Of a DNA stretch of 64,000 nt, positions 1-7,955 are shown one piece after another. The DNA comes from TK10-74A sp965217625. GTDB lineage: Bacteria > Chloroflexota > Dehalococcoidia > Bin125. The DNA lies in the NCBI GenBank assembly GCA_965217625.1, contig OZ244557.1, forward strand, positions 1,860,001-1,924,000, read 5' to 3'. Every line of letters begins with the position of its first letter. Position 1 is the stretch's first letter. The notes under the pieces were generated by a model. That model did not search any database. It was not told where the DNA came from and saw nothing but the letters and a program-made list of their open reading frames with translations. The translations under genes and the position numbers were made by a program.

Positions 1-426
1 GTACTTGCCGATCACCTCGGAGTCGGTGGAGGTGTGGAAGGCGTGGCCCTCGCGCTCCATGCCCTCGCGGATCTGGCCCGCGTTGACGACGTTGCCGTTG
101 TGGCCCAGCGCCAGCTCGCCCTCGACGCCCTGCAGCAGCAGCGGCTGGGCGTTGCGGGCGCGGGACGCGCCGGTGGTCGAGTAGCGCGTGTGCCCGATGG
201 CGGCGATGCCGTTCAGGGGGCTCAGCGAACTCTCGTCGAAGACCTGCGAGACGAGGCCCATGCCGGTGCGCAGCCGCAGCCGGGCGCCGTCGCTCGTGCA
301 GATGCCGGCGCTCTCCTGCCCGCGGTGTTGCAGCGCGTAGAGGCCGTAGAAGGTCAGCCGGGAGACATCGAGATCGGGGGCGAAAACACCGAACACGCCG
401 CAGGCTTCCCGCATCTGGTCGCCCAC
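1..426 (-). CDS. purF: Amidophosphoribosyltransferase, 5' part (runs off window)
   Basis: First committed enzyme of purine synthesis; it moves the glutamine amide nitrogen onto PRPP. Only the first 142 codons are present. The class II glutaminase domain is visible: the nucleophile Cys in REACGVFG, then ALQHRGQESAG, GHTRYSTTG and LGHNGNVVN. I chose the GTG at 426 because GGAGGG lies four bases before it (431-436); an ATG at 414 would put the Cys at residue 5. In this family the residues before the Cys are removed to free its amino group. The PRPP-binding half lies outside the window. Confidence 0.9.
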   Translation of the reverse strand, partial: MGDQMREACGVFGVFAPDLDVSRLTFYGLYALQHRGQESAGICTSDGARLRLRTGMGLVSQVFDESSLSPLNGIAAIGHTRYSTTGASRARNAQPLLLQGVEGELALGHNGNVVNAGQIREGMEREGHAFHTSTDSEVIGKY

Positions 427-518
427 GAGTCCCTCCGCTGCAAGCACCTCGCCAAGTGCTAAGCGCCGGTCGACGTTCGCTAGCGCGAGTGTATCACGAG
501 GTCGGCCGCGGGCCGCCG

Positions 519-968
519 TTACGTCCGCTCGCGCTCCCGGGCGGCGCGCCGGCGCCGATGCTCGACCATCAGGCAGCGGTCCTGCACGGACAGCAGCCCG
601 GCCGCGCGGGCGCGGGCGAGGCCGGCCGGGTTGCGGATGCCCAGCTGCAGCCAGACCGCCTTCGCGCCCACGGCGATCGCCTCATCGATATGCGCGTCCG
701 TGAACTCGGGACGGCGGAAGACGTCGACGAGGTCGATGGGCTCCGGGATCGAGGCCAGGTCGGGGTAGGGGCGCTCGCCGAGCACGGGCGCGGTGAGCCG
801 CGGGTTGACCGGGATGATGCGCAGGCCCTGCCCCTGCAGGTAGCGGGCGACTTCGTGGTCGTCGCGGGTGGGACGGTCGGTCAGGCCGACGACGGCGATC
901 GTGCGGGCGACGGCCAGGATGGCGTCGACGTCGTCGGGCGGTTGCGGTGTGGGGGCTGGGTCGGTCAC
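519..968 (-). CDS. CoA-binding domain protein (YccU-like)
   Basis: A 149-residue single-domain Rossmann protein of the CoA-binding family. Visible are AVVGLTDRPTRDDHEVARYL near the N-terminus (nucleotide-binding turn), IIPVNPRL, LGERPYPDLASIP, DVFRRPE and KAVWLQLGIRNP, all typical of the YccU-type stand-alone domain. It has no catalytic partner such as a succinyl-CoA ligase subunit, so its biochemical role is unknown beyond likely CoA or acyl-CoA binding in the cytoplasm. The C-terminus is a short Arg-rich tail. It lies upstream of purF on the same strand with about 90 bases between, so cotranscription is possible. Confidence 0.85.
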   Translation of the reverse strand: MTDPAPTPQPPDDVDAILAVARTIAVVGLTDRPTRDDHEVARYLQGQGLRIIPVNPRLTAPVLGERPYPDLASIPEPIDLVDVFRRPEFTDAHIDEAIAVGAKAVWLQLGIRNPAGLARARAAGLLSVQDRCLMVEHRRRRAARERERT

Positions 969-995
969 GGCGTGTCTCCTGCCAGAACGGGCCTC

Positions 996-1661
996 CTACC
1001 AGTACGGGCCGCGCACGGGGGCGCCGGAGAGCGCGGCGAAGGCCTCGCCGACGCCCATGACGATATCGAGGCCGGCCTCGTCGTGCTCGCGCGGCAGGCT
1101 GTAGCCGCCCAGGCGGATGCGCTTGCCGCTCTTCTTGACCAGCGTCAGATCCCACTGCGCGATGTCGTGGGCGGGCTCCCGGCCGTGGGCGTGCTCCTGC
1201 GCGCGGGCCACGTCCTCGACGACGAACTCGCGGATCTTCCAGAACGGGATCAGCTCCGTCGTGCCGACGCCGAGGCCCAGGAAGCGCTGCTTGACGGAGA
1301 CGTTCTGCCCGGCGCGGTCGGCGACGATGTTGGCCCCGAAGATCGCGTAGACGAGCGTGATGCCCGACAGCGGCAGGACCACGACCGAGGCCAGCAACAC
1401 CAGCGGCAGGATCAGGAAGGGCAGCGAGTCGATCCAGACGACGGCTGCGGCCAGCAGCGCCGACATCAGCACGCTGCCCACCAGCGGCAGCAGCATCGTG
1501 CTCTTGGGGGGGCGGATCTCGATGCGCCGCGGGTTGATCGTGACGATGCGCCGGTGCAGGAACAGCTGTCGCGTCGCGAGCGCGTCCTCACCGGCCGGCC
1601 CATCGGCCAGCGCGGGGGGGCGTTCGTCGTTCGGGGGCAGGGGGTCGGCGTGCACGGCCAT
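996..1661 (-). CDS. Membrane protein of unknown function
   Basis: A 221-residue protein I do not recognise. A polar, Pro-rich N-terminal stretch (about 50 residues) is followed by two adjacent hydrophobic segments at roughly residues 57-77 and 81-110, then a soluble C-terminal domain of mixed charge (LIPFWKIREFVVEDV, LTLVKKSGKRIRLGGYSLP). The layout resembles small bacterial PH-like membrane proteins, but that is only an impression. The reading frame extends upstream to 1757, which would overlap the divergent gene at 1747; I prefer the ATG at 1661, which starts MAVHADPLPP and clears that gene. Confidence 0.6.
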   Translation of the reverse strand: MAVHADPLPPNDERPPALADGPAGEDALATRQLFLHRRIVTINPRRIEIRPPKSTMLLPLVGSVLMSALLAAAVVWIDSLPFLILPLVLLASVVVLPLSGITLVYAIFGANIVADRAGQNVSVKQRFLGLGVGTTELIPFWKIREFVVEDVARAQEHAHGREPAHDIAQWDLTLVKKSGKRIRLGGYSLPREHDEAGLDIVMGVGEAFAALSGAPVRGPYW

Positions 1662-1746
1662 GGGCGGGGCCAGTATACCGGGGCCGGCGGCGGCGGCGGG
1701 GTCGGTCGGCCCGGCGCGGAGCGCGGCGGCCCGATACCCTGCGCGC

Positions 1747-1977
1747 ATGGATCGCACACGACTGACCGGGGCGCTGCTGATGGCGGCCTGCGCGCTGCAG
1801 GTGCTGCTCTTCCTGGCCGGGGCGATGAAGCGCAGCTACGCCGCGCTGGCGCTGCCGGTCGGGCTGCTGGTGGGCGTGGGCTCGGTGCTGGGCTTCTGGG
1901 TCGGCTGGACGCTGCTCTCGATGGAGGACGACCTGTCGGGCCTGGAGTACGAGGCCGAGCCGCTCACGCCCGAGTAG
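1747..1977 (+). CDS. Small two-helix membrane protein
   Basis: A 76-residue protein with two hydrophobic segments, about residues 7-25 (GALLMAACALQVLLFLAGA) and 33-56 (the stretch up to GFWVGWTLLSM), joined by a short basic turn (MKRSY) and ending in an acidic tail (EDDLSGLEYEAEPLTPE). It is probably an inner-membrane protein with unknown function. It runs divergently from the membrane protein to its left and converges with the folate fusion gene, overlapping that gene's stop by 14 bases. Confidence 0.55.
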   Translation: MDRTRLTGALLMAACALQVLLFLAGAMKRSYAALALPVGLLVGVGSVLGFWVGWTLLSMEDDLSGLEYEAEPLTPE

Positions 1978-3325
1978 GGCCCGGCCCCGGCGCCCACTCG
2001 GGCCCGGCGACACGGCGCAGCCCCTCCTCGCCGATCGCCGCCAGCGCCGCCGCGACGCTGCGCTCCCAGCCGGGCGGCACGATCTCGGGGGCGAGATCGG
2101 CCAGCGGCCGCAGCACGAAGCCGCGCTCGGCGATGCGGGGGTGGGGGATGATGAGCGCCTCGTCGTCCAGCTGGAGATCGCCGTAGAGCAGGATGTCGAG
2201 GTCGAGGACGCGCGGGCCCCAGCGACGGCCGGGCGTGCGGCCGGCCCCGGCCTCCACCGCCTTGCACTTGGCGAGCAGGTCGTGGGGGGAGAGCCGCGTC
2301 TCGACGCGCAGGGCGGCGTTGAGGAACGGCGGCTGGTCGGTGACGCCCCAGGGGGCCGACTCGTACAGCGCCGACGCCGCCGCGACGCTGACCTCGGGCG
2401 CGAGCAGCGCGACGCCGCGGCGCAGGTGCGCCAGGCGGTCGCCGAGGTTGCCGCCCACGCCCAGGAGGACCGTGGGGGGCGGTCGCCAGCCGCGCACGAC
2501 GGCGTCGGTCATGCGGGCGACCTGGGCCATCTCTGCCACGTCGTGGACGCGGACGATGTCGGCGCCGTTGGCGATCGCCATCGCGACGGTGGCCGCCGTG
2601 CCCAGCAGACGCTCCTCGACGGGCAGGCCGAGCACGGCGCCGATGGCGCTCTTGCGCGACGTGCCGACCAGCAGCGGCCGGCCGAGGTCGCGCAGCTCGC
2701 CCAGCCGTCGCAGCATCTCGATGCTCTGCTCGGGCCGCCAGCCGAAGCCGAAGCCGGGGTCGAGGATCAGGCGCTCGCGGGGGATGCCGGCCCGCTCGGC
2801 GACGGCGCAGCCGGCCAGCAGGCCGTCGCGGATGTCGGCGGCGACGTCGTGGAAGGGGCGGTTGCGCTGGTTGTGCATGATGACGACGGTCGCGCCGGCC
2901 GTGGCCGCAGCCTCCGCGACGCCGGGATCACCGCGCAGCCCGCGCACGTCGTTGACGACGGTCGCGCCGGCGGCCAGCGCCGCCCGCACGACGTCGGCCT
3001 TGGTGGAATCGATGCTGAGCGGGGCGTCGGTCTCGCGCGCCAGCCGCTCGATCACGGGCACGACGCGGGCCAGTTCGACATCCGCGCCCACGGGCTGGAA
3101 CCCCGGCCGGGTCGACTCCGCGCCGACGTCGAGCAGGTCCGCGCCCTCGGCCAGCATGCGCAGGCCCTGACGCACCGCGGCGTCGGCGTCGGCGCGCAGG
3201 CCGTCGCCGGAGAAGGAGTCCTCGGTGCAGTTGATGACGCCCATCAGGAAGGTGCGGGCGCCCCACTCGAAGCGGCGGCGGCCGATCAGGCCGGGCGGGG
3301 GCGGGAGGGGCGGGGGGCTGGCCAT
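1964..3325 (-). CDS. folP/folK: Bifunctional dihydropteroate synthase / HPPK (FolP-FolK fusion)
   Basis: A 453-residue fusion of two consecutive folate enzymes. Residues about 1-275 are dihydropteroate synthase (GVINCTEDSFSGDG, DVGAESTRPG, NDVRGL, DPGFGFG, GTSRKSAIG), which joins p-aminobenzoate to the pterin. Residues about 285-453 are hydroxymethyl-dihydropterin pyrophosphokinase (LGVGGNLGDR, ESAPWGVTDQPPFLN, PRVLDLDILLYGD), which activates the pterin. The enzyme acting second in the pathway is N-terminal, opposite to the HPPK-DHPS order of fungal and plant fusions. The ATG at 3325 has AAGGAG nine bases upstream. It follows the cysteine-biosynthesis genes on the same strand, 32 bases after the JAMM protease, so it may be the last gene of that operon. 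Confidence 0.92.
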   Translation of the reverse strand: MASPPPLPPPPGLIGRRRFEWGARTFLMGVINCTEDSFSGDGLRADADAAVRQGLRMLAEGADLLDVGAESTRPGFQPVGADVELARVVPVIERLARETDAPLSIDSTKADVVRAALAAGATVVNDVRGLRGDPGVAEAAATAGATVVIMHNQRNRPFHDVAADIRDGLLAGCAVAERAGIPRERLILDPGFGFGWRPEQSIEMLRRLGELRDLGRPLLVGTSRKSAIGAVLGLPVEERLLGTAATVAMAIANGADIVRVHDVAEMAQVARMTDAVVRGWRPPPTVLLGVGGNLGDRLAHLRRGVALLAPEVSVAAASALYESAPWGVTDQPPFLNAALRVETRLSPHDLLAKCKAVEAGAGRTPGRRWGPRVLDLDILLYGDLQLDDEALIIPHPRIAERGFVLRPLADLAPEIVPPGWERSVAAALAAIGEEGLRRVAGPEWAPGPGPTRA

Positions 3326-3357
3326 CGTGCCGGACTCCTTGCCGGGCGGGCGGCGGG

Positions 3358-3909
3358 TCAGTCGCCGAGCGGACGCTCGCTGACGACGGGACGGCGATCG
3401 TCGCCGCTGCTTTCGAGGCGCAGCATGACGCTGCCCGGCGGCAGCGGGGCCACCTCGTAGCCCACTTCCAGCGGCTTGACGCCGTTGACGGCCTCCGGGT
3501 CGTCGTCCGCGGCCTCGACGATGCGCCAGACGCGGACGTCGGGGGGCTCCGTCGCCAGCGAGACGAGCAGCCAGTAGGGCCAGGGATCGACGCCGACCAG
3601 CGGGCGCGCGAAGCGCAGGTCGGTGGGGGAGGGGCGCGCCTCCGACATCGTGTGGGAGTGATAGACGATGTAGTGGTCGGCGTCGCGGTCGCTCATCAGG
3701 CGGTAGAGGTGCAGCAGCTCCCCGGCCGGGATGTCGAAGCGGAAGGGGCGCTGGGCGGGGTCGGCGGCGTTGGTCGTGCGGTAGAGCGACTGCGCCCCGC
3801 CGGGGAAGCGCAGCACGACGCCGCAGCACTCGTCCGGGTAGGTCTCGCGGGCGTGCGCGACCATGGCGTCGAGGAACTCCCGCGGGATCTGGACGGTCTC
3901 GTCGTTCAT
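3358..3909 (-). CDS. mec: JAMM/MPN+ metalloprotease of the sulfur-carrier system
   Basis: A 183-residue zinc peptidase with the complete JAMM signature: E27 (YPDECCG) and H84, H86, S94, D97 in HSHTMSEARPSPTD, matching HxHx7SxxD. Family members remove residues after the Gly-Gly of ubiquitin-like sulfur carriers; in Mycobacterium Mec+ releases cysteine from the CysO adduct. Immediately upstream lie cysM, a free carrier and a carrier-E1 fusion, the same set as the mycobacterial mec-cysO-cysM locus, so that role is inferred here. Both carriers have residues after their Gly-Gly, giving the protease a second plausible task: maturing them. Confidence 0.88.
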   Translation of the reverse strand: MNDETVQIPREFLDAMVAHARETYPDECCGVVLRFPGGAQSLYRTTNAADPAQRPFRFDIPAGELLHLYRLMSDRDADHYIVYHSHTMSEARPSPTDLRFARPLVGVDPWPYWLLVSLATEPPDVRVWRIVEAADDDPEAVNGVKPLEVGYEVAPLPPGSVMLRLESSGDDRRPVVSERPLGD

Positions 3910-3934
3910 CGCAAGGGGTTCATCGGGCGCACGC

Positions 3935-4909
3935 TCACCACCAGAGCTGCCCCTCGATCGTCTCGTCGCCGGCGATGTCGTCGTAGTCGCGGCCCCAGAG
4001 GCCGGTCGAGAGGTACTTCCAGCCGCCGTCGGCCAGCAGCACGACGATGTCGCCGCTCTGCATGCGCTCGGCGACGCGCTGCGCGGTGCGTACCGCCGCG
4101 CCGCAGGAGATGCCGGCGAAGATGCCCTCCCGCTCCAGCAGCTGCTTCGTCACGGCGAAGGAGGTACGGCTGTCGACGACGATGCGGCCGTCGAGGACCG
4201 ACTCGTCGAAGACGGGGGGGATGTAGCCCTCCTCCATGCTGCGCAGCCCCTGCACCAGGTCGCCGGGGTGGGGGGCCGCGGCGACGATCTTCACGTCGGG
4301 CTTGTGCTCCTTGAGGTAGCGGCCGACGCCGGTCAGCGTCCCGCCGGTGCCGAGCCCGGCGACGAAGTGCGTGATGTCGGGGCAGTCGCGCAGCACCTCG
4401 GGGCCGGTGCTGCGGTAGTGGGCGCCGGGGTTGTCGGCGTTCTCGTACTGCATGGGCATGAAGACCGAGGGATCCTGGGCGTAGAGCTCCTGGGCCAGCC
4501 TGACGGCGCCGTTGGTGCCCAGGTCGCCGGGGGAGAGCACGAGCTCCGCGCCGTAGAAGCGCAGCAGGTCGCGGCGCTCGTGGCTGACGCTCTCCGGCAT
4601 CACGCAGCGCACGGGGTGGCCGTAGAGCCGTCCGATCATGGCGAGGGAGAGGCCGGTGTTGCCGCTGGTGGGCTCGAGGATGGTCTGGCCCGTGGCCAGG
4701 GAGCCGTCGGCGCGGGCGGTGGCCAGCATCGCCTGGGCGATGCGATCCTTGACGGAGCCGCTGGGGTTCTGCCCCTCGAGCTTGGCCCAGATGCGCACGC
4801 CCTCGCGCGGCGACATGCGCCGCAGCCGCACCAGCGGCGTATTGCCGATCAGGTCGAGCAGCGACTCGTAGCGCGCGCCCGCGGACGCCGCGCCGGCCAC
4901 CGCCTCCAC
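3935..4909 (-). CDS. cysM: Cysteine synthase, sulfur-carrier dependent type (CysM)
   Basis: A 324-residue PLP enzyme of the cysteine synthase family. Visible are LIGNTPLVRL, the PLP lysine in NPSGSVKDRIA, the phosphate-contacting PTSGNTG, and GLGTGGTLTGVGRYL. The extended C-terminus ends in GQLWW, like the mycobacterial CysM that uses O-phosphoserine and thiocarboxylated CysO, rather than CysK. Its place directly after a ubiquitin-like carrier (three-base gap) and before a JAMM protease supports that assignment. The start is a GTG at 4909; the fold begins near YESLLDLIGNTP, so a later start is possible. Confidence 0.88.
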   Translation of the reverse strand: MEAVAGAASAGARYESLLDLIGNTPLVRLRRMSPREGVRIWAKLEGQNPSGSVKDRIAQAMLATARADGSLATGQTILEPTSGNTGLSLAMIGRLYGHPVRCVMPESVSHERRDLLRFYGAELVLSPGDLGTNGAVRLAQELYAQDPSVFMPMQYENADNPGAHYRSTGPEVLRDCPDITHFVAGLGTGGTLTGVGRYLKEHKPDVKIVAAAPHPGDLVQGLRSMEEGYIPPVFDESVLDGRIVVDSRTSFAVTKQLLEREGIFAGISCGAAVRTAQRVAERMQSGDIVVLLADGGWKYLSTGLWGRDYDDIAGDETIEGQLWW

Positions 4910-4912
4910 CGC

Positions 4913-5227
4913 TCAGGCCTTCCCGGCCCGCCGCGGCCGCCGCGGCGCGCGGGCCGATCCGCCGGCCAGCGCCGGCAGGATGGCGAGCACGTCGCCGTCC
5001 TCCAGCGCGGTGTCCATCCGATCGAGGAAGCGGATGTCCTCGTCGTTGCGGAAGATGTTGACGAAGCGGCGCATCTCGCCGTCCTCGACCAGTTGGTCGC
5101 GGAAGCCCGGGTAGTCGGCGTCGATCGTCGCGAGCAGCGCGCCCACGGTGGAGCGCTCGTAGCAGAGCGTCTTCTGGCCCTGCGTGAACTTGCGCAGGAG
5201 GGAGGGAACGCGGACCTCTACCGCCAT
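4913..5227 (-). CDS. cysO: Ubiquitin-like sulfur carrier with C-terminal tail (CysO/ThiS/MoaD type)
   Basis: A 104-residue beta-grasp sulfur carrier. The core matches MoaD/ThiS (VRVPSLLRKFTQGQ near the start, DYPGFRDQLV, VNIFRNDEDIR, LEDGDVLAILPALAGG). The functional C-terminal Gly-Gly of such carriers is at residues 89-90, but here it is followed by 14 more residues, SARAPRRPRRAGKA. The tail must be removed before the carrier can be adenylated and thiocarboxylated, and a JAMM protease two genes downstream is the obvious candidate. It lies between the carrier-E1 fusion and cysM with 3-10 base gaps, so one operon is likely. Confidence 0.88.
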   Translation of the reverse strand: MAVEVRVPSLLRKFTQGQKTLCYERSTVGALLATIDADYPGFRDQLVEDGEMRRFVNIFRNDEDIRFLDRMDTALEDGDVLAILPALAGGSARAPRRPRRAGKA

Positions 5228-5236
5228 GACCGCACC

Positions 5237-6340
5237 TCAGGACGCCGACTGGGCGGCGGGCCCCTCGTGGAAGGGCGAGCCGCAGAACTCTTCGTAGTCG
5301 ATCAACTCGGTAACGCTGGGGGCGTCACCGCAGAGCGGGCAGGCGGGGTCGCGGCGGATCTTCACCGTGCGGAACTCCATCGCCAGGGCGTCGTAGAGCA
5401 GCAGGCGGTTGGTCAGCGGCTCGCCGATCTCCAGCAGCAGCTTGAGCGCCTCGGTCGCCTGGATCGCCCCGACCGTGCCCGGCAGCGCGCCCAGCACGCC
5501 GGCCTCGGCGCAGGAGGGGACCATACCGGGCGGCGGCGGGCTGGGGTAGAGGCAGCGGTAACAGCCCTCGCCGGGCAGGAACGTCGTCACCTGGCCCTCG
5601 AAGAGGAAGATGCTGCCGTCGACGAGCTTGACCCCGGCCAGGAAGGCGGCGTCGTTGACGAGGTAGCGGGTGGCAAAGTTGTCGGCCCCGTTCACCACGA
5701 TGTCGTACTGGGGGATGATCTCCATCGCGTTCTCGGACGTGAGCGGCTCGGCGTGCTTGACGACGACGACGTTGGGATTCATGTCGGCGATGCGGTCGGC
5801 GGCGGAGTCGACCTTGGGGCGGTCGAGGTCGCCGGTGCCGTGGATGATCTGGCGCTGCAGGTTGCTGCGATCGACGACGTCGAAGTCGACGATGCCGAGC
5901 GTGCCGACGCCGGCCGCGGCCAGGTAGACCAGCACCGGCGAGCCCAGCCCGCCCGCGCCCACGACGAGCACCTTGCCGTCGTTGATCTTGCGCTGCCCGA
6001 TGGGGCCCACCTGCTCCATGATCAGGTGCCGCGAGTAGCGGTCGACCTGCTCCGCGGTCATGACGGAGCCGCCGGCGATGGCGGGGATGACGGAGACCTC
6101 GTCGCCGTCGCCGACGGCGGTCTCGGAGCCGTCGAGCGTGGAGATCTCGTGGTTGTTCACGTAGACGTTGACGTGGCTCAGGATCTGGCGGTCCTCGGTG
6201 AAGACGAGCGCGCCGAAGCCGGGGTAGCGCTGCTCGAGGTCGCGCAGCACGCCGCCGACGTCGCTGCCGTCCGCGTCGACGAAGATGCGGTTGCCCGTCA
6301 GCCGCCGGAACGGGGTGGGGATGTAGACCTTCACTGCCAT
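5237..6340 (-). CDS. Sulfur carrier fused to ThiF/MoeB-type E1 adenylyltransferase
   Basis: A 367-residue fusion. Residues 1-91 are a beta-grasp carrier (KVYIPTPFRRLTGN, YPGFGALVFTEDRQ, VNVYVNNHEIS, VSVIPAIAGG). From about residue 96 it is an E1-like enzyme: RYSRHLIM, the nucleotide loop VVGAGGLGSPV, the zinc pairs CYRC and CPLC, and Cys in PSCAEAGVLG. The E1 adenylates the carrier C-terminus before sulfur transfer. The carrier Gly-Gly (90-91) is followed directly by SVMTAEQV of the E1, so the carrier is either cut free or the domain is structural. An internal ATG at residue 94 has no convincing ribosome site, so I keep the fusion. It should also charge the free carrier encoded next. Confidence 0.88.
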   Translation of the reverse strand: MAVKVYIPTPFRRLTGNRIFVDADGSDVGGVLRDLEQRYPGFGALVFTEDRQILSHVNVYVNNHEISTLDGSETAVGDGDEVSVIPAIAGGSVMTAEQVDRYSRHLIMEQVGPIGQRKINDGKVLVVGAGGLGSPVLVYLAAAGVGTLGIVDFDVVDRSNLQRQIIHGTGDLDRPKVDSAADRIADMNPNVVVVKHAEPLTSENAMEIIPQYDIVVNGADNFATRYLVNDAAFLAGVKLVDGSIFLFEGQVTTFLPGEGCYRCLYPSPPPPGMVPSCAEAGVLGALPGTVGAIQATEALKLLLEIGEPLTNRLLLYDALAMEFRTVKIRRDPACPLCGDAPSVTELIDYEEFCGSPFHEGPAAQSAS

Positions 6341-6379
6341 CGCTGTTCCTCCGTGCTCGCCGTGTTCGTGCTCGCCCTG

Positions 6380-7336
6380 TTAGCGCAGCCGGGCCGTGAG
6401 GCTCCGCGCCGCGGACTCCAGATCAACACTCAGATACCGCTCCCCGGTGTCGCAGAGGATCGTCACGACCCGCTGCGTGGCGTCCATGTCCTCGGCCACC
6501 CGCAGGGCGGCGTATACGTTCGCGCCGGCCGAGACGCCCACCAGGACGCCCTCCTCCCGCGCGAGCCGGGCCGTCATCGCGTAGGCGTCCTCGTCGGAGA
6601 CGCCCATCACTTCGTCGTAGACGTCGCGGTTGAGCACGCCCGGGACGAACGATGCGCCGATGCCCTGAATCCCGTGCACGCCGAAGCGCCCGCCGCGCAG
6701 CACCGGCGACTTCGCCGGCTCGACCGCGATTACGCGCACGTCGGGCAGCCGCTCGCGCAGGACTTCGCCGACGCCGGTGATCGTGCCGCCGGTGCCGACG
6801 CCCGCGACGAAGGCGTCGATGCGGCCGCCGGTGGCGGTCCAGATCTCCTCGGCCGTGGTGCGCCGGTGGACCTCGGGGTTGGCCGGGTTCTGGAACTGCT
6901 GGGGCATGAAGTGGCCGGGCTCCCGGGCCAGCTCCTCGGCCGCGAAGACGGCGCCGCTCATGCCCTCGATGGCGGGGGTGAGGACGAGTTCGGCACCGTA
7001 GCGGGCGAAGAGCTTGCGTCGCTCGACGCTGTAGTCCTCGGGCATGGTGAGGATCAGGTGGTAGCCCTTGGCGGCGGCGACCAGGGCCAGCCCGACGCCG
7101 GTGTTGCCGCTGGTCGGCTCGACCAGCGTGTCACCCGGGTGCAGCAGGCCGTCGCGCTCGGCGGCCTCGATCATGGACTTGGCGATGCGGTCCTTGACGG
7201 AGCCACCGGGGTTGAGCGATTCGAGCTTGCCCAGCAGCTCCGCCCCGCTCGCCGGGACGACCCGCTGCAGGCGCAGCATGGGCGTCTCGCCCACGAGGTC
7301 CAGGAGGCTGTCGACGATGCCGCTGCGGTTGCTCAT
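6380..7336 (-). CDS. cysK: Cysteine synthase A-type
   Basis: A 318-residue PLP enzyme making cysteine from O-acetylserine and sulfide. Visible are LVGETPMLRL, the PLP lysine in NPGGSVKDRIA, PTSGNTGVGLAL, GVGTGGTITGVGEVL and VGVSAGANVYAAL. The C-terminus lacks the CysM-type extension. The ATG at 7336 (MSNRSGIVDSLL) is preferred over a TTG one codon earlier. It begins 13 bases after the Rrf2 regulator ends. With cysM it gives the cell two routes to cysteine, one from free sulfide supplied by sulfite reductase and one from carrier-bound sulfur. Confidence 0.92.
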   Translation of the reverse strand: MSNRSGIVDSLLDLVGETPMLRLQRVVPASGAELLGKLESLNPGGSVKDRIAKSMIEAAERDGLLHPGDTLVEPTSGNTGVGLALVAAAKGYHLILTMPEDYSVERRKLFARYGAELVLTPAIEGMSGAVFAAEELAREPGHFMPQQFQNPANPEVHRRTTAEEIWTATGGRIDAFVAGVGTGGTITGVGEVLRERLPDVRVIAVEPAKSPVLRGGRFGVHGIQGIGASFVPGVLNRDVYDEVMGVSDEDAYAMTARLAREEGVLVGVSAGANVYAALRVAEDMDATQRVVTILCDTGERYLSVDLESAARSLTARLR

Positions 7337-7349
7337 CAAGGGCCTCGGC

Positions 7350-7781
7350 TCAGATGGAGTAGCGGCCGCCGGCGCGGACCGCGTCGCGCTCGGCGAGGTC
7401 GGCCAGGGTGCGGTCGCGGAGGACGCCGACGATGGCGTCGCGGACGTCCTCCCACATGCGCAGCTGGCCGGCCGATCCGGTGCAATCGAGGTTGGGGCTG
7501 TCCAGGCAAGCGCCGACGCTGATGTTGCCGTCGAGACTCCGCACGACGGCGTCCATGCGGATCTCGCTGGGGTCCATGGCCAGCTCGTGGCCGCCCTGCG
7601 CGCCGCGGACCGAGCGCGCGAAGCCGGCCGTGCGCAGCGCGCCCAGCACCTGCCCCACGAGGGACTCGGGGATGCCCTGCCGGGCGGCGATCTCGCCGCT
7701 GGGGATTGGCCCGCGACCGCGATGCTGCGCCAAATCGACGAGGGCGCGGATGCCGTAGTCGCCCTTGTTCGAGAGTCGCAT
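7350..7781 (-). CDS. Rrf2-family transcriptional regulator (CymR/IscR-like)
   Basis: A 143-residue winged-helix regulator. The N-terminal signature MRLSNKGDYGIRALVDLA, SLVGQVLGALRTAGFARSVRGAQGG and the Rrf2 wing are clear. IscR holds a 2Fe-2S cluster with three closely spaced Cys; here only C92 and C100 are present in the equivalent loop, so a cluster is uncertain. Its position at the head of the cysteine genes and divergent from APS reductase resembles CymR, the repressor of cysteine genes that senses CysK. I infer that it controls both arms of this sulfur locus and its own transcription. Confidence 0.88.
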   Translation of the reverse strand: MRLSNKGDYGIRALVDLAQHRGRGPIPSGEIAARQGIPESLVGQVLGALRTAGFARSVRGAQGGHELAMDPSEIRMDAVVRSLDGNISVGACLDSPNLDCTGSAGQLRMWEDVRDAIVGVLRDRTLADLAERDAVRAGGRYSI

Positions 7782-7848
7782 CGGCCATCGCTCCGCCGGG
7801 CAGGCCCCTCGCGCTCCCTCGGCGGGGCGACGAACGGGCGAATCCGGG

Positions 7849-7868
7849 TAATCCTAACCGGAATGGTA
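7849..7868. promoter_or_regulatory. Candidate Rrf2 operator in cysH/rrf2 divergent region
   Basis: An AT-richer island in the 174-base divergent spacer holds an imperfect dyad: TAATCC, five bases, then GGAATGGTA. The heptamer TAATCCT (7849-7855) recurs on the other strand (12173-12179) inside the sulfite reductase promoter. Sharing by two sulfur promoters suggests a regulator site, but the assignment is inferred and short. Confidence 0.35.
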
Positions 7869-7955
7869 GCATTTAGCGTGCCCGCTCCCCGGACGCCAAT
7901 GTGTCGTGGTTAAACTGGGACGGCGGCCCCGCGGAAGGGCGGCGCGGATGGACGG

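Noticed and set aside
3863..7522. A 1219-codon open frame on the plus strand
   Set aside because: It is antisense to five well-supported cysteine genes; its composition (Val/Ala/Gly/Arg/Asp/His) is what GC-rich antisense frames give, and it has no recognisable domain.
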